Source of the DNA: an uncultured Eubacterium sp.
Lineage (GTDB): Bacteria; Bacillota; Clostridia; Lachnospirales; Lachnospiraceae
Length of the DNA stretch: 64,000 nt
Assembly (NCBI GenBank): GCA_910589665.1
Contig: CAJUTR010000001.1
Span: 200,629-264,628 of the forward strand
Reading direction: 5' to 3'
Shown piece by piece: positions 1 to 9,338 of this stretch; position 1 is the first letter of the stretch; each line of letters begins with the position of its first letter. A program made the translations under genes and the position numbers. The notes beneath the pieces are model-generated. The model had not been told where the DNA came from. It was given only the letters and a program-made list of their open reading frames with translations, and ran no database searches.

Positions 1-1
1 G

Positions 2-673
2 AAACTGACGCGTGAAGAGCTGGATGAGTTTGCAGTAGCGAGCCAGACAAAGGCAGTAGCAGCTCAGGAAGCAGGCAAGTTTGACGATGAGATCGTACCG
101 GTAGAAGTAAAACAGAAAAAGCAGACCGTTGTATTTAATAAAGATGAGGGACCACGTCCGGGCACATCGATGGAAGGTCTGGCAAAACTCCGCCCGATCA
201 ACAAAGACGGCTTTGTTACGGCTGGTAACGCTTCTGGTATCAATGACGGTGCGGCTGCGGTTGTCGTAATGAGCGAGGAGAAGGCAAAAGAACTCGGCGT
301 AAAACCGATGGCTACGTTTGTAGCTGGTGCGCTCGCTGGCGTGGATCCGAGCATTATGGGAATCGGACCGGTTGCGGCAACACAGAAGGTAATGAAAAAA
401 GCTGGTCTCAGTGTGGATGATATGGATCTGATCGAGGCAAATGAGGCATTTGCTGCACAGTCGATCGCAGTTGGAAAGGATCTTGGATTTGACCTTGAGA
501 AATTGAACGTAAACGGCGGCGCAATTGCCCTCGGACACCCGGTAGGTGCTTCGGGATGCCGTATTTTAGTAACGCTTCTTCATGAGATGCAGAAACGCGA
601 CGCGAAGAAAGGCCTTGCGACACTTTGCATCGGCGGCGGTATGGGCTGCGCAACGATCGTGGAACGCGACTAA
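2..673 (+). CDS. thlA: Acetyl-CoA acetyltransferase (thiolase), C-terminal part
   Basis: Condenses two acetyl-CoA to acetoacetyl-CoA, the first step of butyrate synthesis. The 5' end lies outside the window; 223 residues remain, in a frame open from base 2. Seen: the GGAIALGHPVGASG block with the catalytic His (codon 536-538) and CIGGGMGCA with the catalytic Cys (codon 626-628), the usual C-terminal pair of degradative/biosynthetic thiolases. The following genes (crt, hbd, bcd, etfBA) use its product in order, which supports the biosynthetic role. A small hairpin (772-788) lies in the 160-base gap to crt, with no T-run, so read-through is likely. Confidence 0.96.
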   Translation, partial: KLTREELDEFAVASQTKAVAAQEAGKFDDEIVPVEVKQKKQTVVFNKDEGPRPGTSMEGLAKLRPINKDGFVTAGNASGINDGAAAVVVMSEEKAKELGVKPMATFVAGALAGVDPSIMGIGPVAATQKVMKKAGLSVDDMDLIEANEAFAAQSIAVGKDLGFDLEKLNVNGGAIALGHPVGASGCRILVTLLHEMQKRDAKKGLATLCIGGGMGCATIVERD

Positions 674-835
674 GGTGAAAAGTACTACGGTTTCGCCTTG
701 AAACGATCCGCGGAGAGAATTTTTTAGCTATCGTTATTTGGAAGTGCGAGGAAAAAAGCGACTATGGTTCGGCGGCATATTCTGCCGCTGGATCATGTTG
801 CGATACATATTTGGAATGGAAAGGAGAGTTCCCCA

Positions 836-1627
836 ATGGAATTCATTAATTATGAGGTTGAGGACAAAGTTGGCGTTATTACGATCAACCGACCGAAGGC
901 GTTAAATGCGCTGAACAGTGCCGTTTTGGATGAACTGAGCCAGACACTCGACGGCGTGGATCTGGATGTGGTGAGATGCCTGATCCTGACAGGAGCTGGA
1001 GAGAAATCGTTTGTTGCCGGTGCGGACATCGGTGAGATGAGCACCTTGACAAAAGCAGAGGGAGAGGCATTTGGCAAAAAGGGAAATGATGTGTTCCGCA
1101 AGCTGGAGACATTCCCGATCCCAGTCATTGCTGCCGTAAACGGATTTGCCCTCGGCGGCGGCTGTGAGATTTCGATGAGCTGTGATATCCGGATCTGCTC
1201 GGAGAATGCGGTATTTGGCCAGCCAGAAGTTGGTCTTGGCATCACGCCGGGATTCGGAGGCACACAGAGACTCGCGCGCGTGATCCCAGTCGGAATGGCA
1301 AAACAGATGATCTATACGGCAAGGAACATCAAAGCAGAAGAAGCACTCCGTGTCGGACTCGTCAATGCGGTATATCCGCTCGAAGAGCTTATGCCGGCGG
1401 CTAAGAAGATGGCAGCTGGTATCGCGATGCAGGCGCCGATCGCTGTGCGCAACTGTAAAAAGGCGATCAACGACGGTCTGCAGGTAGATATGGATGAGGC
1501 CATTGTTATCGAAGAAAAACTGTTTGGCGACTGTTTTGAGACAGAAGACCAGAAGGCGGGTATGGGCAACTTCCTCGAAAAGGACAAAGAAAAGAAACTG
1601 AAAGTCGTTCCGTTTAAAAACTGCTAA
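836..1627 (+). CDS. crt: 3-hydroxybutyryl-CoA dehydratase (crotonase)
   Basis: Dehydrates 3-hydroxybutyryl-CoA to crotonyl-CoA in the cytoplasm. 263 residues, normal for the family. Seen: the oxyanion-hole segment AGADIGEM (residues 61-68), GGGCE with Glu111 and PEVGLG with Glu131, spaced 20 apart like the two catalytic glutamates of enoyl-CoA hydratases. An ATG further upstream (764) is in frame, but the start at 836 is preferred because AAAGGAGAG precedes it by a few bases and the protein then begins like known crotonases. Second gene of the butyrate operon. Confidence 0.96.
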   Translation: MEFINYEVEDKVGVITINRPKALNALNSAVLDELSQTLDGVDLDVVRCLILTGAGEKSFVAGADIGEMSTLTKAEGEAFGKKGNDVFRKLETFPIPVIAAVNGFALGGGCEISMSCDIRICSENAVFGQPEVGLGITPGFGGTQRLARVIPVGMAKQMIYTARNIKAEEALRVGLVNAVYPLEELMPAAKKMAAGIAMQAPIAVRNCKKAINDGLQVDMDEAIVIEEKLFGDCFETEDQKAGMGNFLEKDKEKKLKVVPFKNC

Positions 1628-1692
1628 AAAAGTTTCAAAACTGAAACTTATAAAAGAAATATTTTATAAATAATATATGGAGGTATGTAGGA

Positions 1693-2535
1693 ATGAAAGT
1701 TGGTGTTATCGGTGCAGGAACGATGGGTTCCGGAATTGCACAGGCATTTGCGCAGACAGAAGGGTATGAGGTTTGTTTGTGCGACATTAATGAAGAGTTT
1801 GCAGCAAATGGGAAAAGCAAGATTGCAAAAGGATTTGAAAAACGCGTGGCAAAAGGGAAAATGGATCAGGCTGCCGCTGATTCGATCCTCGCGAAGATCA
1901 CGACAGGTACGAAAGAGATCTGTACGGATTGCGATCTGATCGTAGAGGCAGCGCTCGAAGTGATGGACGTGAAAAAGCAGACATTCAAAGAACTGCAGGA
2001 TATTGTGAAAAAGGATGACTGCATTTTCGCAACGAATACGTCTTCTCTCTCTATTACAGAGATCGGCCAGGGCATTTCCCATCCGGTGATCGGTATGCAC
2101 TTCTTCAATCCAGCTCCGGTTATGAAGCTTGTGGAAGTTATCCGCGGAGAGAATACGACAGACGAGGTGAATGAAAAGGTTGTTTCCATCGCAAAAGAGA
2201 TCGGCAAGACACCAGTAGAGGTGAAAGAAGCTGCCGGATTTGTGGTAAACCGTATCCTGATTCCGATGATCAATGAAGCGGTCGGCATTTATGCAGACGG
2301 CGTGGCTTCGGTTGAGGGCATCGACGCTGCGATGCAGCTCGGAGCAAACCATCCGATGGGACCTCTTGCACTCGGCGACCTGGTAGGACTTGACATCTGC
2401 CTTGCTATCATGGAAGTGCTGCAGGCAGAAACAGGTGATCCGAAGTACCGTCCGCATCCATTGCTCAGAAAAATGGTACGTGCCGGCAAACTCGGAAGAA
2501 AGACCGGAATCGGATTTTATGATTACAGCAAATAA
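1693..2535 (+). CDS. hbd: 3-hydroxybutyryl-CoA dehydrogenase
   Basis: Reduces acetoacetyl-CoA to 3-hydroxybutyryl-CoA with NAD(P)H. 280 residues, full length. Seen: N-terminal Rossmann motif GAGTMGSG (residues 7-14), the TNTSS segment (115-119), and HFFNPAP with His136 and a Glu near 148 forming the catalytic dyad; the C-terminal dimerisation domain ends GRKTGIGFYDY. The ATG follows GGAGGT with normal spacing. In pathway order it acts before crt although it lies after it, an arrangement common in Clostridia. Confidence 0.97.
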   Translation: MKVGVIGAGTMGSGIAQAFAQTEGYEVCLCDINEEFAANGKSKIAKGFEKRVAKGKMDQAAADSILAKITTGTKEICTDCDLIVEAALEVMDVKKQTFKELQDIVKKDDCIFATNTSSLSITEIGQGISHPVIGMHFFNPAPVMKLVEVIRGENTTDEVNEKVVSIAKEIGKTPVEVKEAAGFVVNRILIPMINEAVGIYADGVASVEGIDAAMQLGANHPMGPLALGDLVGLDICLAIMEVLQAETGDPKYRPHPLLRKMVRAGKLGRKTGIGFYDYSK

Positions 2536-2582
2536 TCAGGGCTGTCAGATCGATAAATTATAGAAAGGTGGTTCATGGAAAA

Positions 2583-3752
2583 ATGGATTTTACTTTAGAT
2601 CAGAAACATGAAATGGCAAGATCTTTATTCAAAGAATTTGCTGAGAACGAAGCGAAACCACTCGCTCAGGAAACGGATGAGACGGAAGTTTTCCCGCAGG
2701 CTACGGTGGATAAAATGGGAAAATACGGCTTTTTGGGAATTCCGATTCCGAAACAGTACGGCGGACAGGGCTGTGATATTTTAACTTATGTGATGTGTGT
2801 GGAAGAACTTTCCAAAGTTTGTGGTACGACAGGTGTTATCGTATCGGCGCACACGAGCCTTTGCGCTGACCCGATCCTTACATATGGAACGGAAGAACAG
2901 AAGCAGAAATATCTGCCGCCTCTCTCTAATGGTGAAAAACTGGGTGCATTCGCCCTCACCGAGCCGGGGGCGGGAACCGATGCCCAGGGCGCGCAGACGA
3001 AAGCCGTACTGGATGGCGATGAGTGGGTACTCAATGGAAGCAAGTGCTTTATCACGAATGGTAAAGTGGCAGATGTATATATCGTAATTGCTATTACAAG
3101 TGTTGTAGAAGATAAGAGAGGAAGAAAGAAAAAGAATTTCTCTGCATTTATCGTGGAAAAAGGAACACCGGGCTTCTCGTTTGGAACGAAAGAAAAGAAG
3201 ATGGGTATCCGCGGTTCTTCTACCTATGAACTGATCTTTGAGGATTGCCGTATCCCGAAAGAAAATCTTCTGGGACCAGAAGGGAAAGGTTTCCCGATTG
3301 CCATGCATACACTGGACGGCGGACGTATCGGTATCGCCGCACAGGCTCTTGGTATCGCAGAAGGCGCTCTTGAGACAACTGTAGCCTATGTGAAAGAGAG
3401 AAAGCAGTTTGGACGCGCGATCGCTGCACAGCAGAATACACAGTTCCAGCTCGCTGATATGGCGACGAAAGTGGAGGCTGCGAAACATCTTGTATACAAA
3501 GCGGCTATGAAAAAACAGCAGTTTGCAGATGGCGCAAAGGTTTCTTATTCCGTGGAAGCTGCGATGGCAAAATTGTACGCTGCCGAGGTGGCAATGGAAG
3601 TTACGACAAAGGCAGTTCAGTTGCATGGTGGTTATGGTTACATCAGAGAGTACGATGTGGAACGTATGATGCGTGATGCCAAGATTACAGAGATCTACGA
3701 GGGTACATCAGAAGTTCAGCGTATGGTCATCTCTGGTAGCTTATTGAGATAA
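2583..3752 (+). CDS. bcd: Butyryl-CoA dehydrogenase
   Basis: FAD acyl-CoA dehydrogenase reducing crotonyl-CoA to butyryl-CoA; with EtfAB the clostridial enzyme is known to bifurcate electrons from NADH to crotonyl-CoA and ferredoxin. 389 residues. Seen: ALTEPGAGTDA flavin/substrate segment, QLHGGYGYIREY, and IYEGTSEVQ near the C-terminus whose first Glu (about residue 373) is the expected catalytic base. An earlier GTG at 2568 is in frame, but ATG 2583 gives the usual MDFTL- start. A basic insert (RGRKKK, about residue 180) is slightly unusual. Confidence 0.96.
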   Translation: MDFTLDQKHEMARSLFKEFAENEAKPLAQETDETEVFPQATVDKMGKYGFLGIPIPKQYGGQGCDILTYVMCVEELSKVCGTTGVIVSAHTSLCADPILTYGTEEQKQKYLPPLSNGEKLGAFALTEPGAGTDAQGAQTKAVLDGDEWVLNGSKCFITNGKVADVYIVIAITSVVEDKRGRKKKNFSAFIVEKGTPGFSFGTKEKKMGIRGSSTYELIFEDCRIPKENLLGPEGKGFPIAMHTLDGGRIGIAAQALGIAEGALETTVAYVKERKQFGRAIAAQQNTQFQLADMATKVEAAKHLVYKAAMKKQQFADGAKVSYSVEAAMAKLYAAEVAMEVTTKAVQLHGGYGYIREYDVERMMRDAKITEIYEGTSEVQRMVISGSLLR

Positions 3753-3768
3753 TAAGGAGGTTCATATC

Positions 3769-4551
3769 GTGAAAATAGTAGTTTGTATTAAACAGGTGCC
3801 GGATACAAAAGGCGGCGTTAAATTTAATCCGGATGGTACACTTGACAGAGGTGCGATGCTTACCATTATGAACCCGGATGATAAAGCTGGTTTGGAAGCA
3901 GCGCTCCGGATCAAAGAAGAGAATGGTGCCGAAGTTACCGTTCTTACGATGGGACTTCCGAAGGCGGAAGAGGTTCTGCGTGAGGCGATGGCGATGGGAG
4001 CTGACAAGGGGATCCTTGTGACTGACCGTGTTCTCGGCGGCGCCGATACATGGGCGACATCGACGACGATCGCAGGCGCGCTCCGCAACATTGACTATGA
4101 TCTGATCATTACGGGACGTCAGGCAATCGACGGAGATACGGCACAGGTAGGCCCGCAGATTTCCGAACACCTTGACATTCCGGTTATATCGTATGCGCAA
4201 GATATAAAGATTGATGGGGATTCGGTGATCGTACAGCGTCAGTATGATGACAGATACCATGAATTAAAGGTGAAAATGCCTTGCCTTATTACCGCTCTTT
4301 CTGAATTGAATGAGCCGCGTTACATGACTCCGGGCGGAATTTTCGATGCGTATGAGAAAGAAATTACCGTTTGGGGAAGGGCAGACTTAAAGGATGTAGA
4401 TGATGCAAACCTCGGTCTGAAAGGATCTCCGACGAAGATTGCGAAGGCTTCCGACAAGGTTCGTAAGGGAGCTGGTGAAAAAGTTGCCCTTGACGGAGCA
4501 GAGGCGGCTACATACATCGTTGGAAAATTGAAAGAGAAACATGTAATCTAA
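3769..4551 (+). CDS. etfB: Electron transfer flavoprotein, beta subunit
   Basis: Small subunit of the heterodimeric flavoprotein that passes electrons to Bcd. 260 residues, typical. Seen: start MKIVVCIKQVPDT and the ETF-beta core GRQAIDGDTAQVGPQ. It uses a GTG start with AAGGAGG just upstream. Bcd, EtfB and EtfA genes are separated by only 16 and 26 bases, so one transcript and a joint complex are expected; in clostridia this complex is electron-bifurcating (family knowledge, not shown by the sequence alone). Confidence 0.96.
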   Translation: MKIVVCIKQVPDTKGGVKFNPDGTLDRGAMLTIMNPDDKAGLEAALRIKEENGAEVTVLTMGLPKAEEVLREAMAMGADKGILVTDRVLGGADTWATSTTIAGALRNIDYDLIITGRQAIDGDTAQVGPQISEHLDIPVISYAQDIKIDGDSVIVQRQYDDRYHELKVKMPCLITALSELNEPRYMTPGGIFDAYEKEITVWGRADLKDVDDANLGLKGSPTKIAKASDKVRKGAGEKVALDGAEAATYIVGKLKEKHVI

Positions 4552-4577
4552 TCAAATAAGGAAAAGTGGTGAATAAA

Positions 4578-5624
4578 ATGAATTTAGAAGAATATAAAGG
4601 TGTATTTGTCTATGCACAGCAGGTAGACAATGAATTAAGCGGAATCGCTTTGGAATTGCTTGGAAAGGCAAATGAACTTGCCGCAGACTTACAGACAGAC
4701 GTCACAGCAGTACTCGTTGGTTCCGGTGTTTCGGGCCTTGTCGATACACTGGCTGAGTACGGGGCGGATAAAGTGATCGTGGTAGATGATCCGGAACTCA
4801 AAGAATACCGGACGGAGCCATACACACATGCACTTGCTTCTGTCATCAATGAATACAAACCTGACATTATGCTAGTCGGTGCGACGGCGATTGGTCGTGA
4901 CCTCGGCCCTCGTGTTTCTGCTCGTGTCGCTACCGGACTTACCGCGGACTGTACGGTTCTTGAGATTGGTGATTTCCCACTCAATCCGGTTCCGGGCAAA
5001 GAGGATGAGCAGAAACATAACCAGCTCCTTATGACACGTCCGGCATTTGGCGGAAATACGATCGCTACGATCGCCTGCCCGGATAACCGCCCACAGATGG
5101 CTACGGTGCGCCCGGGTGTTATGCAGAAGATCGAGCCGAAGACAGGCGCAAAGGCAGAGGTGATCAACTACAATCCGGGATTTACGCCGAACAACAAGTA
5201 TGTGGAAATACTGAATGTCGTAAAATCCGTAACGGACGTTGTCGATATCATGGATGCCAAAATCCTCGTATCTGGCGGACGTGGCGTCGGATCGAAAGAA
5301 AACTTCAAGCTTCTTGAGGATCTTGCTGAGGTGATCGGCGGAACGGTGAGCTGTTCCCGTGCCGTTGTCGATAACGGCTGGCTGCCGAAAGACCTGCAGG
5401 TAGGTCAGACTGGTAAGACCGTTCGTCCGAATGTATATTTTGCCATCGGTATTTCTGGCGCGATCCAGCATGCGGCTGGAATGGAAGAGTCGGATATCAT
5501 TATCGCCATCAACAAAGACGAGGATGCGCCGATCTTTGACGTAGCAGACTTTGGTATCGTCGGCGATCTGAATAAGGTAGTTCCGCAGCTGACGGAAATG
5601 CTGAAGACAGAGATGAAGAAATAA
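4578..5624 (+). CDS. etfA: Electron transfer flavoprotein, alpha subunit
   Basis: Large ETF subunit carrying the C-terminal FAD domain. 348 residues from ATG 4578; two in-frame GTGs (4566, 4569) lie just upstream. Seen: N-terminal alpha/beta domain (ATAIGRDLGPRVSAR) and C-terminal FAD-binding signature SGGRGVGS, then GQTGKTVRPNVYFAIGISGA and NKDEDAPIFDVAD. Last gene of the butyrate operon: a strong terminator follows within 20 bases. No butyrate kinase or butyryl-CoA:acetate CoA-transferase is present in this window, so the final step is encoded elsewhere. Confidence 0.96.
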   Translation: MNLEEYKGVFVYAQQVDNELSGIALELLGKANELAADLQTDVTAVLVGSGVSGLVDTLAEYGADKVIVVDDPELKEYRTEPYTHALASVINEYKPDIMLVGATAIGRDLGPRVSARVATGLTADCTVLEIGDFPLNPVPGKEDEQKHNQLLMTRPAFGGNTIATIACPDNRPQMATVRPGVMQKIEPKTGAKAEVINYNPGFTPNNKYVEILNVVKSVTDVVDIMDAKILVSGGRGVGSKENFKLLEDLAEVIGGTVSCSRAVVDNGWLPKDLQVGQTGKTVRPNVYFAIGISGAIQHAAGMEESDIIIAINKDEDAPIFDVADFGIVGDLNKVVPQLTEMLKTEMKK

Positions 5625-5639
5625 TTTGGTTTTGGATGG

Positions 5640-5682
5640 AAGGGTGCCCGCGAAACACATTGTTTCGGGACACCCTTTTTTC
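5640..5682 (+). terminator. Rho-independent terminator of the butyrate operon
   Basis: A long stem, AAGGGTGcCCgCGAAACA against TGTTTCGgGaCACCCTT with a CAT loop, is followed directly by a T-run. It sits between the etfA stop and the next gene's Shine-Dalgarno. Confidence 0.92.
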
Positions 5683-5704
5683 GCAATAAGGAGGGTGGTT
5701 TCGC

Positions 5705-7450
5705 ATGAGACGAGAATGGGATATATGTGCTGCCATGTTATGGATGGGCGTTCTGACGGTGATGTTGTGTTGCGGCATTTCGTTTTTGAACCCTTCATAT
5801 GCTTTTGCGGCGAAGAAGGGCAAGATTTCCTGTACCGTAAAGGGGGATACGCTTACGGTGGACGGTACGGGTGTTTTAAAGAAGATTCATCTAGCGAAGA
5901 TAAGTAAAAAAGAAATCAAAAAAGTAAAGAAGATTGTTGTAAATAAAGGAGTCACTTCTATTCCAGAATACGCCTTTTATAAATTCAAATATGTGAAAGA
6001 AGTGGAAATTGCCAGCACGGTCAAAAGAATCTGGGAAGAAGCGCTGCCAAAAACAGAAGCCCTGGAGAGAGTTACGATACCGGGGACTTTTGAACTGGCG
6101 ACGGAAAATCGAGAGGTGTGGAAAGATGATAATAAGGTTAAGGATGGCGCGTGGTATGGTTTTAAGTGGTGGGAACTGCAGCAGTCCCTGAACAATGGAA
6201 GAAAAATTGACACCATTTGTTTTAATTCCCCGCTATCTCTGAAAACTGTTTCCTGGGTGCGGAGCAAGAATCTAGTCGTCAGTGAGAGTGATCCGGGTTA
6301 TAAAAGTGTGGATGGCGTGATCTATTCCAAAGATGGGAAAAGCATCGTCAGGGTTCCGGCGGAGAGGGAGTCCCTGTCTGTTATGGAGGGCTGTGAGGAA
6401 TTTTGTTTGCATGCTGTTTTATACGCGGAGCAAAATGGTAATGACAGTATGGAAAGAACGAAAGCGACTTGCAGTAAACTGAACAGGATCGTTCTGCCAG
6501 AGTCGGTGAAACGAGTGGAGAAAAAGAAGTACGCGGCGTTTCGGATGGGAAAGATTCCATTGAAAGAACTGGAGATCAAGACGGAGCAGCTGGACAGTGA
6601 GAGTGTTCTGGCGCTGGTGGAGGCATTTCAAAATATAGAGGAACAATCAATATTTTCCCAGATGGATTCGATTTCGTTTGAGGATGGGATGTATATTAAT
6701 ACAAATGATAACGGTATGATGAGATATAAAGGAAACGCATCGGAGATCACGATACCTGATGGCATGAAGAAGATTGGGGCGAAGGCGTTTTATAAGAGTA
6801 AGGTGAAAAAGATCATGTTACCAGATACGGTGACTCAGATTGGGAGATTTGCGTTTGAAGAGTGCCGGCAGCTGACAGAGTTGAGATTGTCAAAATCCAT
6901 AACAACGATCCCCAATGGGGCATTTGCTTTTTGTGAACGACTGAACAGACTGGTCATTCCGGACGGAGTGACGGTCATAGAGGACGAAGCTTTTTATGGA
7001 ACCAGATGGAAGGAGATCATTTTACCAGCTCATGTAACGAGCATCGGTCATACGGCACTCGGCAGCAAACTAAAGAACGTCACGTTTTGTGGCAGGACAG
7101 CAGGCTTTGATGTCAATACTTTTAGCGAGTGCGAAAGCGCCGTACTGCATTTTAGGACAGGGGTGGAGGCGTGGAAGACGTGGATCCAGGTGACGGGTTT
7201 GGGCGCGGAGATGCCTTGTAGAAGGATCTGGTTTGAATGGGGAAAAATTGCCGGAGTGGATGGCTGGCAGATTCAGGTAAGTGACAGCAGATCCTTTCGG
7301 AAAAAGACACAGACGTATGAGGAAGGGAAGGGAAAGACGAAAATGTTTATTAAGAACAGAAAAATCAATCTGCGTTATGTACGGATCCGTCCGTATAAAA
7401 GAAAGGCGGGAAAGAGGATGTACGGCAAATGTAGTGTGGCAAAACCTTAG
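5705..7450 (+). CDS. Secreted BspA-type leucine-rich-repeat protein (first paralogue)
   Basis: 581 residues with a signal peptide (hydrophobic core about residues 10-35, cleavage probably near YAFAA-KK). The body carries LRR_5 (BspA/Treponema) repeats recognised by recurring I(P/T)-x-x-AF-x-x-C/K and V-x-I-P-x-x-V patterns, mostly residues 75-130 and 330-460. The C-terminus (about 510-581) is a fibronectin-III-like remnant with GVDGWQIQVS and YVRIRPYK. Such proteins are surface or secreted adhesion/binding proteins; the ligand is unknown. No LPXTG or SLH anchor is seen. The next gene is a tandem paralogue with the same order of modules. AAGGAGG precedes the ATG. Confidence 0.85.
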   Translation: MRREWDICAAMLWMGVLTVMLCCGISFLNPSYAFAAKKGKISCTVKGDTLTVDGTGVLKKIHLAKISKKEIKKVKKIVVNKGVTSIPEYAFYKFKYVKEVEIASTVKRIWEEALPKTEALERVTIPGTFELATENREVWKDDNKVKDGAWYGFKWWELQQSLNNGRKIDTICFNSPLSLKTVSWVRSKNLVVSESDPGYKSVDGVIYSKDGKSIVRVPAERESLSVMEGCEEFCLHAVLYAEQNGNDSMERTKATCSKLNRIVLPESVKRVEKKKYAAFRMGKIPLKELEIKTEQLDSESVLALVEAFQNIEEQSIFSQMDSISFEDGMYINTNDNGMMRYKGNASEITIPDGMKKIGAKAFYKSKVKKIMLPDTVTQIGRFAFEECRQLTELRLSKSITTIPNGAFAFCERLNRLVIPDGVTVIEDEAFYGTRWKEIILPAHVTSIGHTALGSKLKNVTFCGRTAGFDVNTFSECESAVLHFRTGVEAWKTWIQVTGLGAEMPCRRIWFEWGKIAGVDGWQIQVSDSRSFRKKTQTYEEGKGKTKMFIKNRKINLRYVRIRPYKRKAGKRMYGKCSVAKP

Positions 7451-7474
7451 GGTGGAAGGGGAGATTGATTTCAT

Positions 7475-9313
7475 ATGAAAAAGAATAGATGGATCGGGAA
7501 CGCGGCGGTTTGTTTTCTCATACTGATCGTTGCTTTTCTGCCACGAGCGGCTCAGGCGGCGGGGAAAAAGCAGGGCGGGGGGAAAGGTACCATTACCTGT
7601 TCGGAAAGAAAAGGGACGTTTACCATATCGGGAAAAGGTGCTGTCACTGCTTCTCAGATCAAGGTGAGAAATAGAGGAAGTATTAAAAAAATCGTCGTAA
7701 AAAAAGGGATTACATCGCTTCCCAAAAGAGCTTTTGTAAGATTTCCAAAAGTAAAAGAGGTCGTGATCGCAGGGTCGGTGAAAAAAATCGGGGAGGGGGC
7801 GCTGCCGTGCACAAAAACGTTGAAGAAAGTTACGTTGCCTGGGACATTCCGCCTTGTTACCGAGAATGGTGATGAGATGACCCGTAGCTTAGAGTATGGA
7901 AAAAGCAGGATTGATACTGTCTCTTTTCATGCGCCGCTGTCTTTACAAACACTTGCCTATGTGAGCAGCAACCATTTGATCGTCAGTAAAAAGGATAAAA
8001 AGTATAGGAGTATCGGCGGTGTCATTTATTCCAAAAACGGCAAAAGTATCGTACGTGTTCCGGCTTATCGAAAGACGCTGACTGTGGCAGACGGATGTGA
8101 GGAATTCTGTCTCCAGTCTGTCATGTATGCAAACGATGATTTCGAGGGAGACCCATACCTTATGTGTAAGGGGTTGTCAAAAATTACGCTTCCCAGTTCG
8201 GTAAAAATAGTAAATGAGTCTAAATATTTTGCACACAGTTATCTCCATTCTTCTGTGAAAGAGATAACGGTTTGTTCAAACCAGCTGGACAGTAAGGATA
8301 TTCTGTCGCTTCTAGCTTGTTTTCAGCTTAAGGATAAGGAAGAGTTTCTGCGGCAGTTTAACTATGTGACGATCAGAGAGGGAATGTGTGTCAATAGCCG
8401 CGACTATTGTCTTCTCCGATATACCGGCACGTCAGAGGATGTGACGGTGCCAGAGGATGTAAAAAGGATAGGAAGGAATGCTTTTCGGTTAACAAAATTG
8501 AAGCGGTGTGTGATTCCGGATACGGTGCTGGAAATCCAAGACGATTCATTTTATGGCTGCAAAGATTTGTCGGAAATCCACCTACCTAAAACACTAACTG
8601 CGATGGGGACGCATGTTTTCGGTGGTTGCGAGAAACTAGATCACGTCATCTTTCCTGATGGCATAACAAAGATTCCGGATTTTACATTTGAAAGCTGCAT
8701 CGCCCTGAAGGACGTAGCTTTGGCGGATACGGTTACAACGATAGGGGAAAAGGCTTTCGAGAACACGCCAGTTCCGGCTTCGCTTCTTTTTCAGGGAAAT
8801 ATAAAGGAAATCCAATGTCATGCTTTTTCGTCGGCAGGGTGGAGTGAACTGGTACTTCCGGCGACGGTGGAAAAGGTAGATGAGTATGCTTTTTCCATGC
8901 CCACGCTGGAGAGGGTCACTGTGTGCGGTTCTACCGCCAGGATTCATGCGAAAGCGTTTATCTCCTGCTGGGCAGATTCGAAAAACCAAACACTGACATT
9001 TGAAAGAGGGGTGGAAGAATGGCAGACCGGACTGATTTCGCAAAAATGGGAGACTAATGGAAAGAGTTCGCAAAAACGGAGATCAGAGATTGAGTTAGAC
9101 TGGCAGGACATTACCGGTGTGGATGGATGGCAGATTCAGGTATCCCGGGATTCCTCGTTTCAGGGGAAACGCAAAACATATCATGTCAAAAAAGGAAAGA
9201 TTCATAAAAAACTGTACGAGGATTCGTTTGCCATTGATTATGTAAGAATCCGTCCATTTAAATTAGTAGATGGAAAAACGTGTTTTGGCAGATGGACAGT
9301 GGATAAATTATAG
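7475..9313 (+). CDS. Secreted BspA-type leucine-rich-repeat protein (second paralogue)
   Basis: 612 residues, beginning 24 bases after its upstream paralogue. Signal peptide about residues 1-29 (ends PRAAQAA). Blocks shared with the first paralogue in the same order are GVIYSKNGKSIVRVPA, DGCEEFCLQSV, a QLDS segment, LRR_5 repeats (about 325-500) and the C-terminal GVDGWQIQVS module ending YVRIRPFK. This indicates local duplication and divergence. It was probably co-transcribed with the first copy, since no terminator is seen between them. Function is inferred as surface binding; no anchor motif is visible. Confidence 0.85.
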   Translation: MKKNRWIGNAAVCFLILIVAFLPRAAQAAGKKQGGGKGTITCSERKGTFTISGKGAVTASQIKVRNRGSIKKIVVKKGITSLPKRAFVRFPKVKEVVIAGSVKKIGEGALPCTKTLKKVTLPGTFRLVTENGDEMTRSLEYGKSRIDTVSFHAPLSLQTLAYVSSNHLIVSKKDKKYRSIGGVIYSKNGKSIVRVPAYRKTLTVADGCEEFCLQSVMYANDDFEGDPYLMCKGLSKITLPSSVKIVNESKYFAHSYLHSSVKEITVCSNQLDSKDILSLLACFQLKDKEEFLRQFNYVTIREGMCVNSRDYCLLRYTGTSEDVTVPEDVKRIGRNAFRLTKLKRCVIPDTVLEIQDDSFYGCKDLSEIHLPKTLTAMGTHVFGGCEKLDHVIFPDGITKIPDFTFESCIALKDVALADTVTTIGEKAFENTPVPASLLFQGNIKEIQCHAFSSAGWSELVLPATVEKVDEYAFSMPTLERVTVCGSTARIHAKAFISCWADSKNQTLTFERGVEEWQTGLISQKWETNGKSSQKRRSEIELDWQDITGVDGWQIQVSRDSSFQGKRKTYHVKKGKIHKKLYEDSFAIDYVRIRPFKLVDGKTCFGRWTVDKL

Positions 9314-9338
9314 GAACACAGGACTACAAGGAGGATAT

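Noticed and set aside
676..800. Another copy of the pseudoknot leader between thl and crt
   Set aside because: GGTGAAA/TTTCGCC resembles hairpin P1, but helices A and B are absent.
4872..5798. Long reverse-strand open frames opposite etfA, alaS and other genes
   Set aside because: Shadows of real forward genes: no family motifs and no Shine-Dalgarno, while the forward frames are unmistakable.
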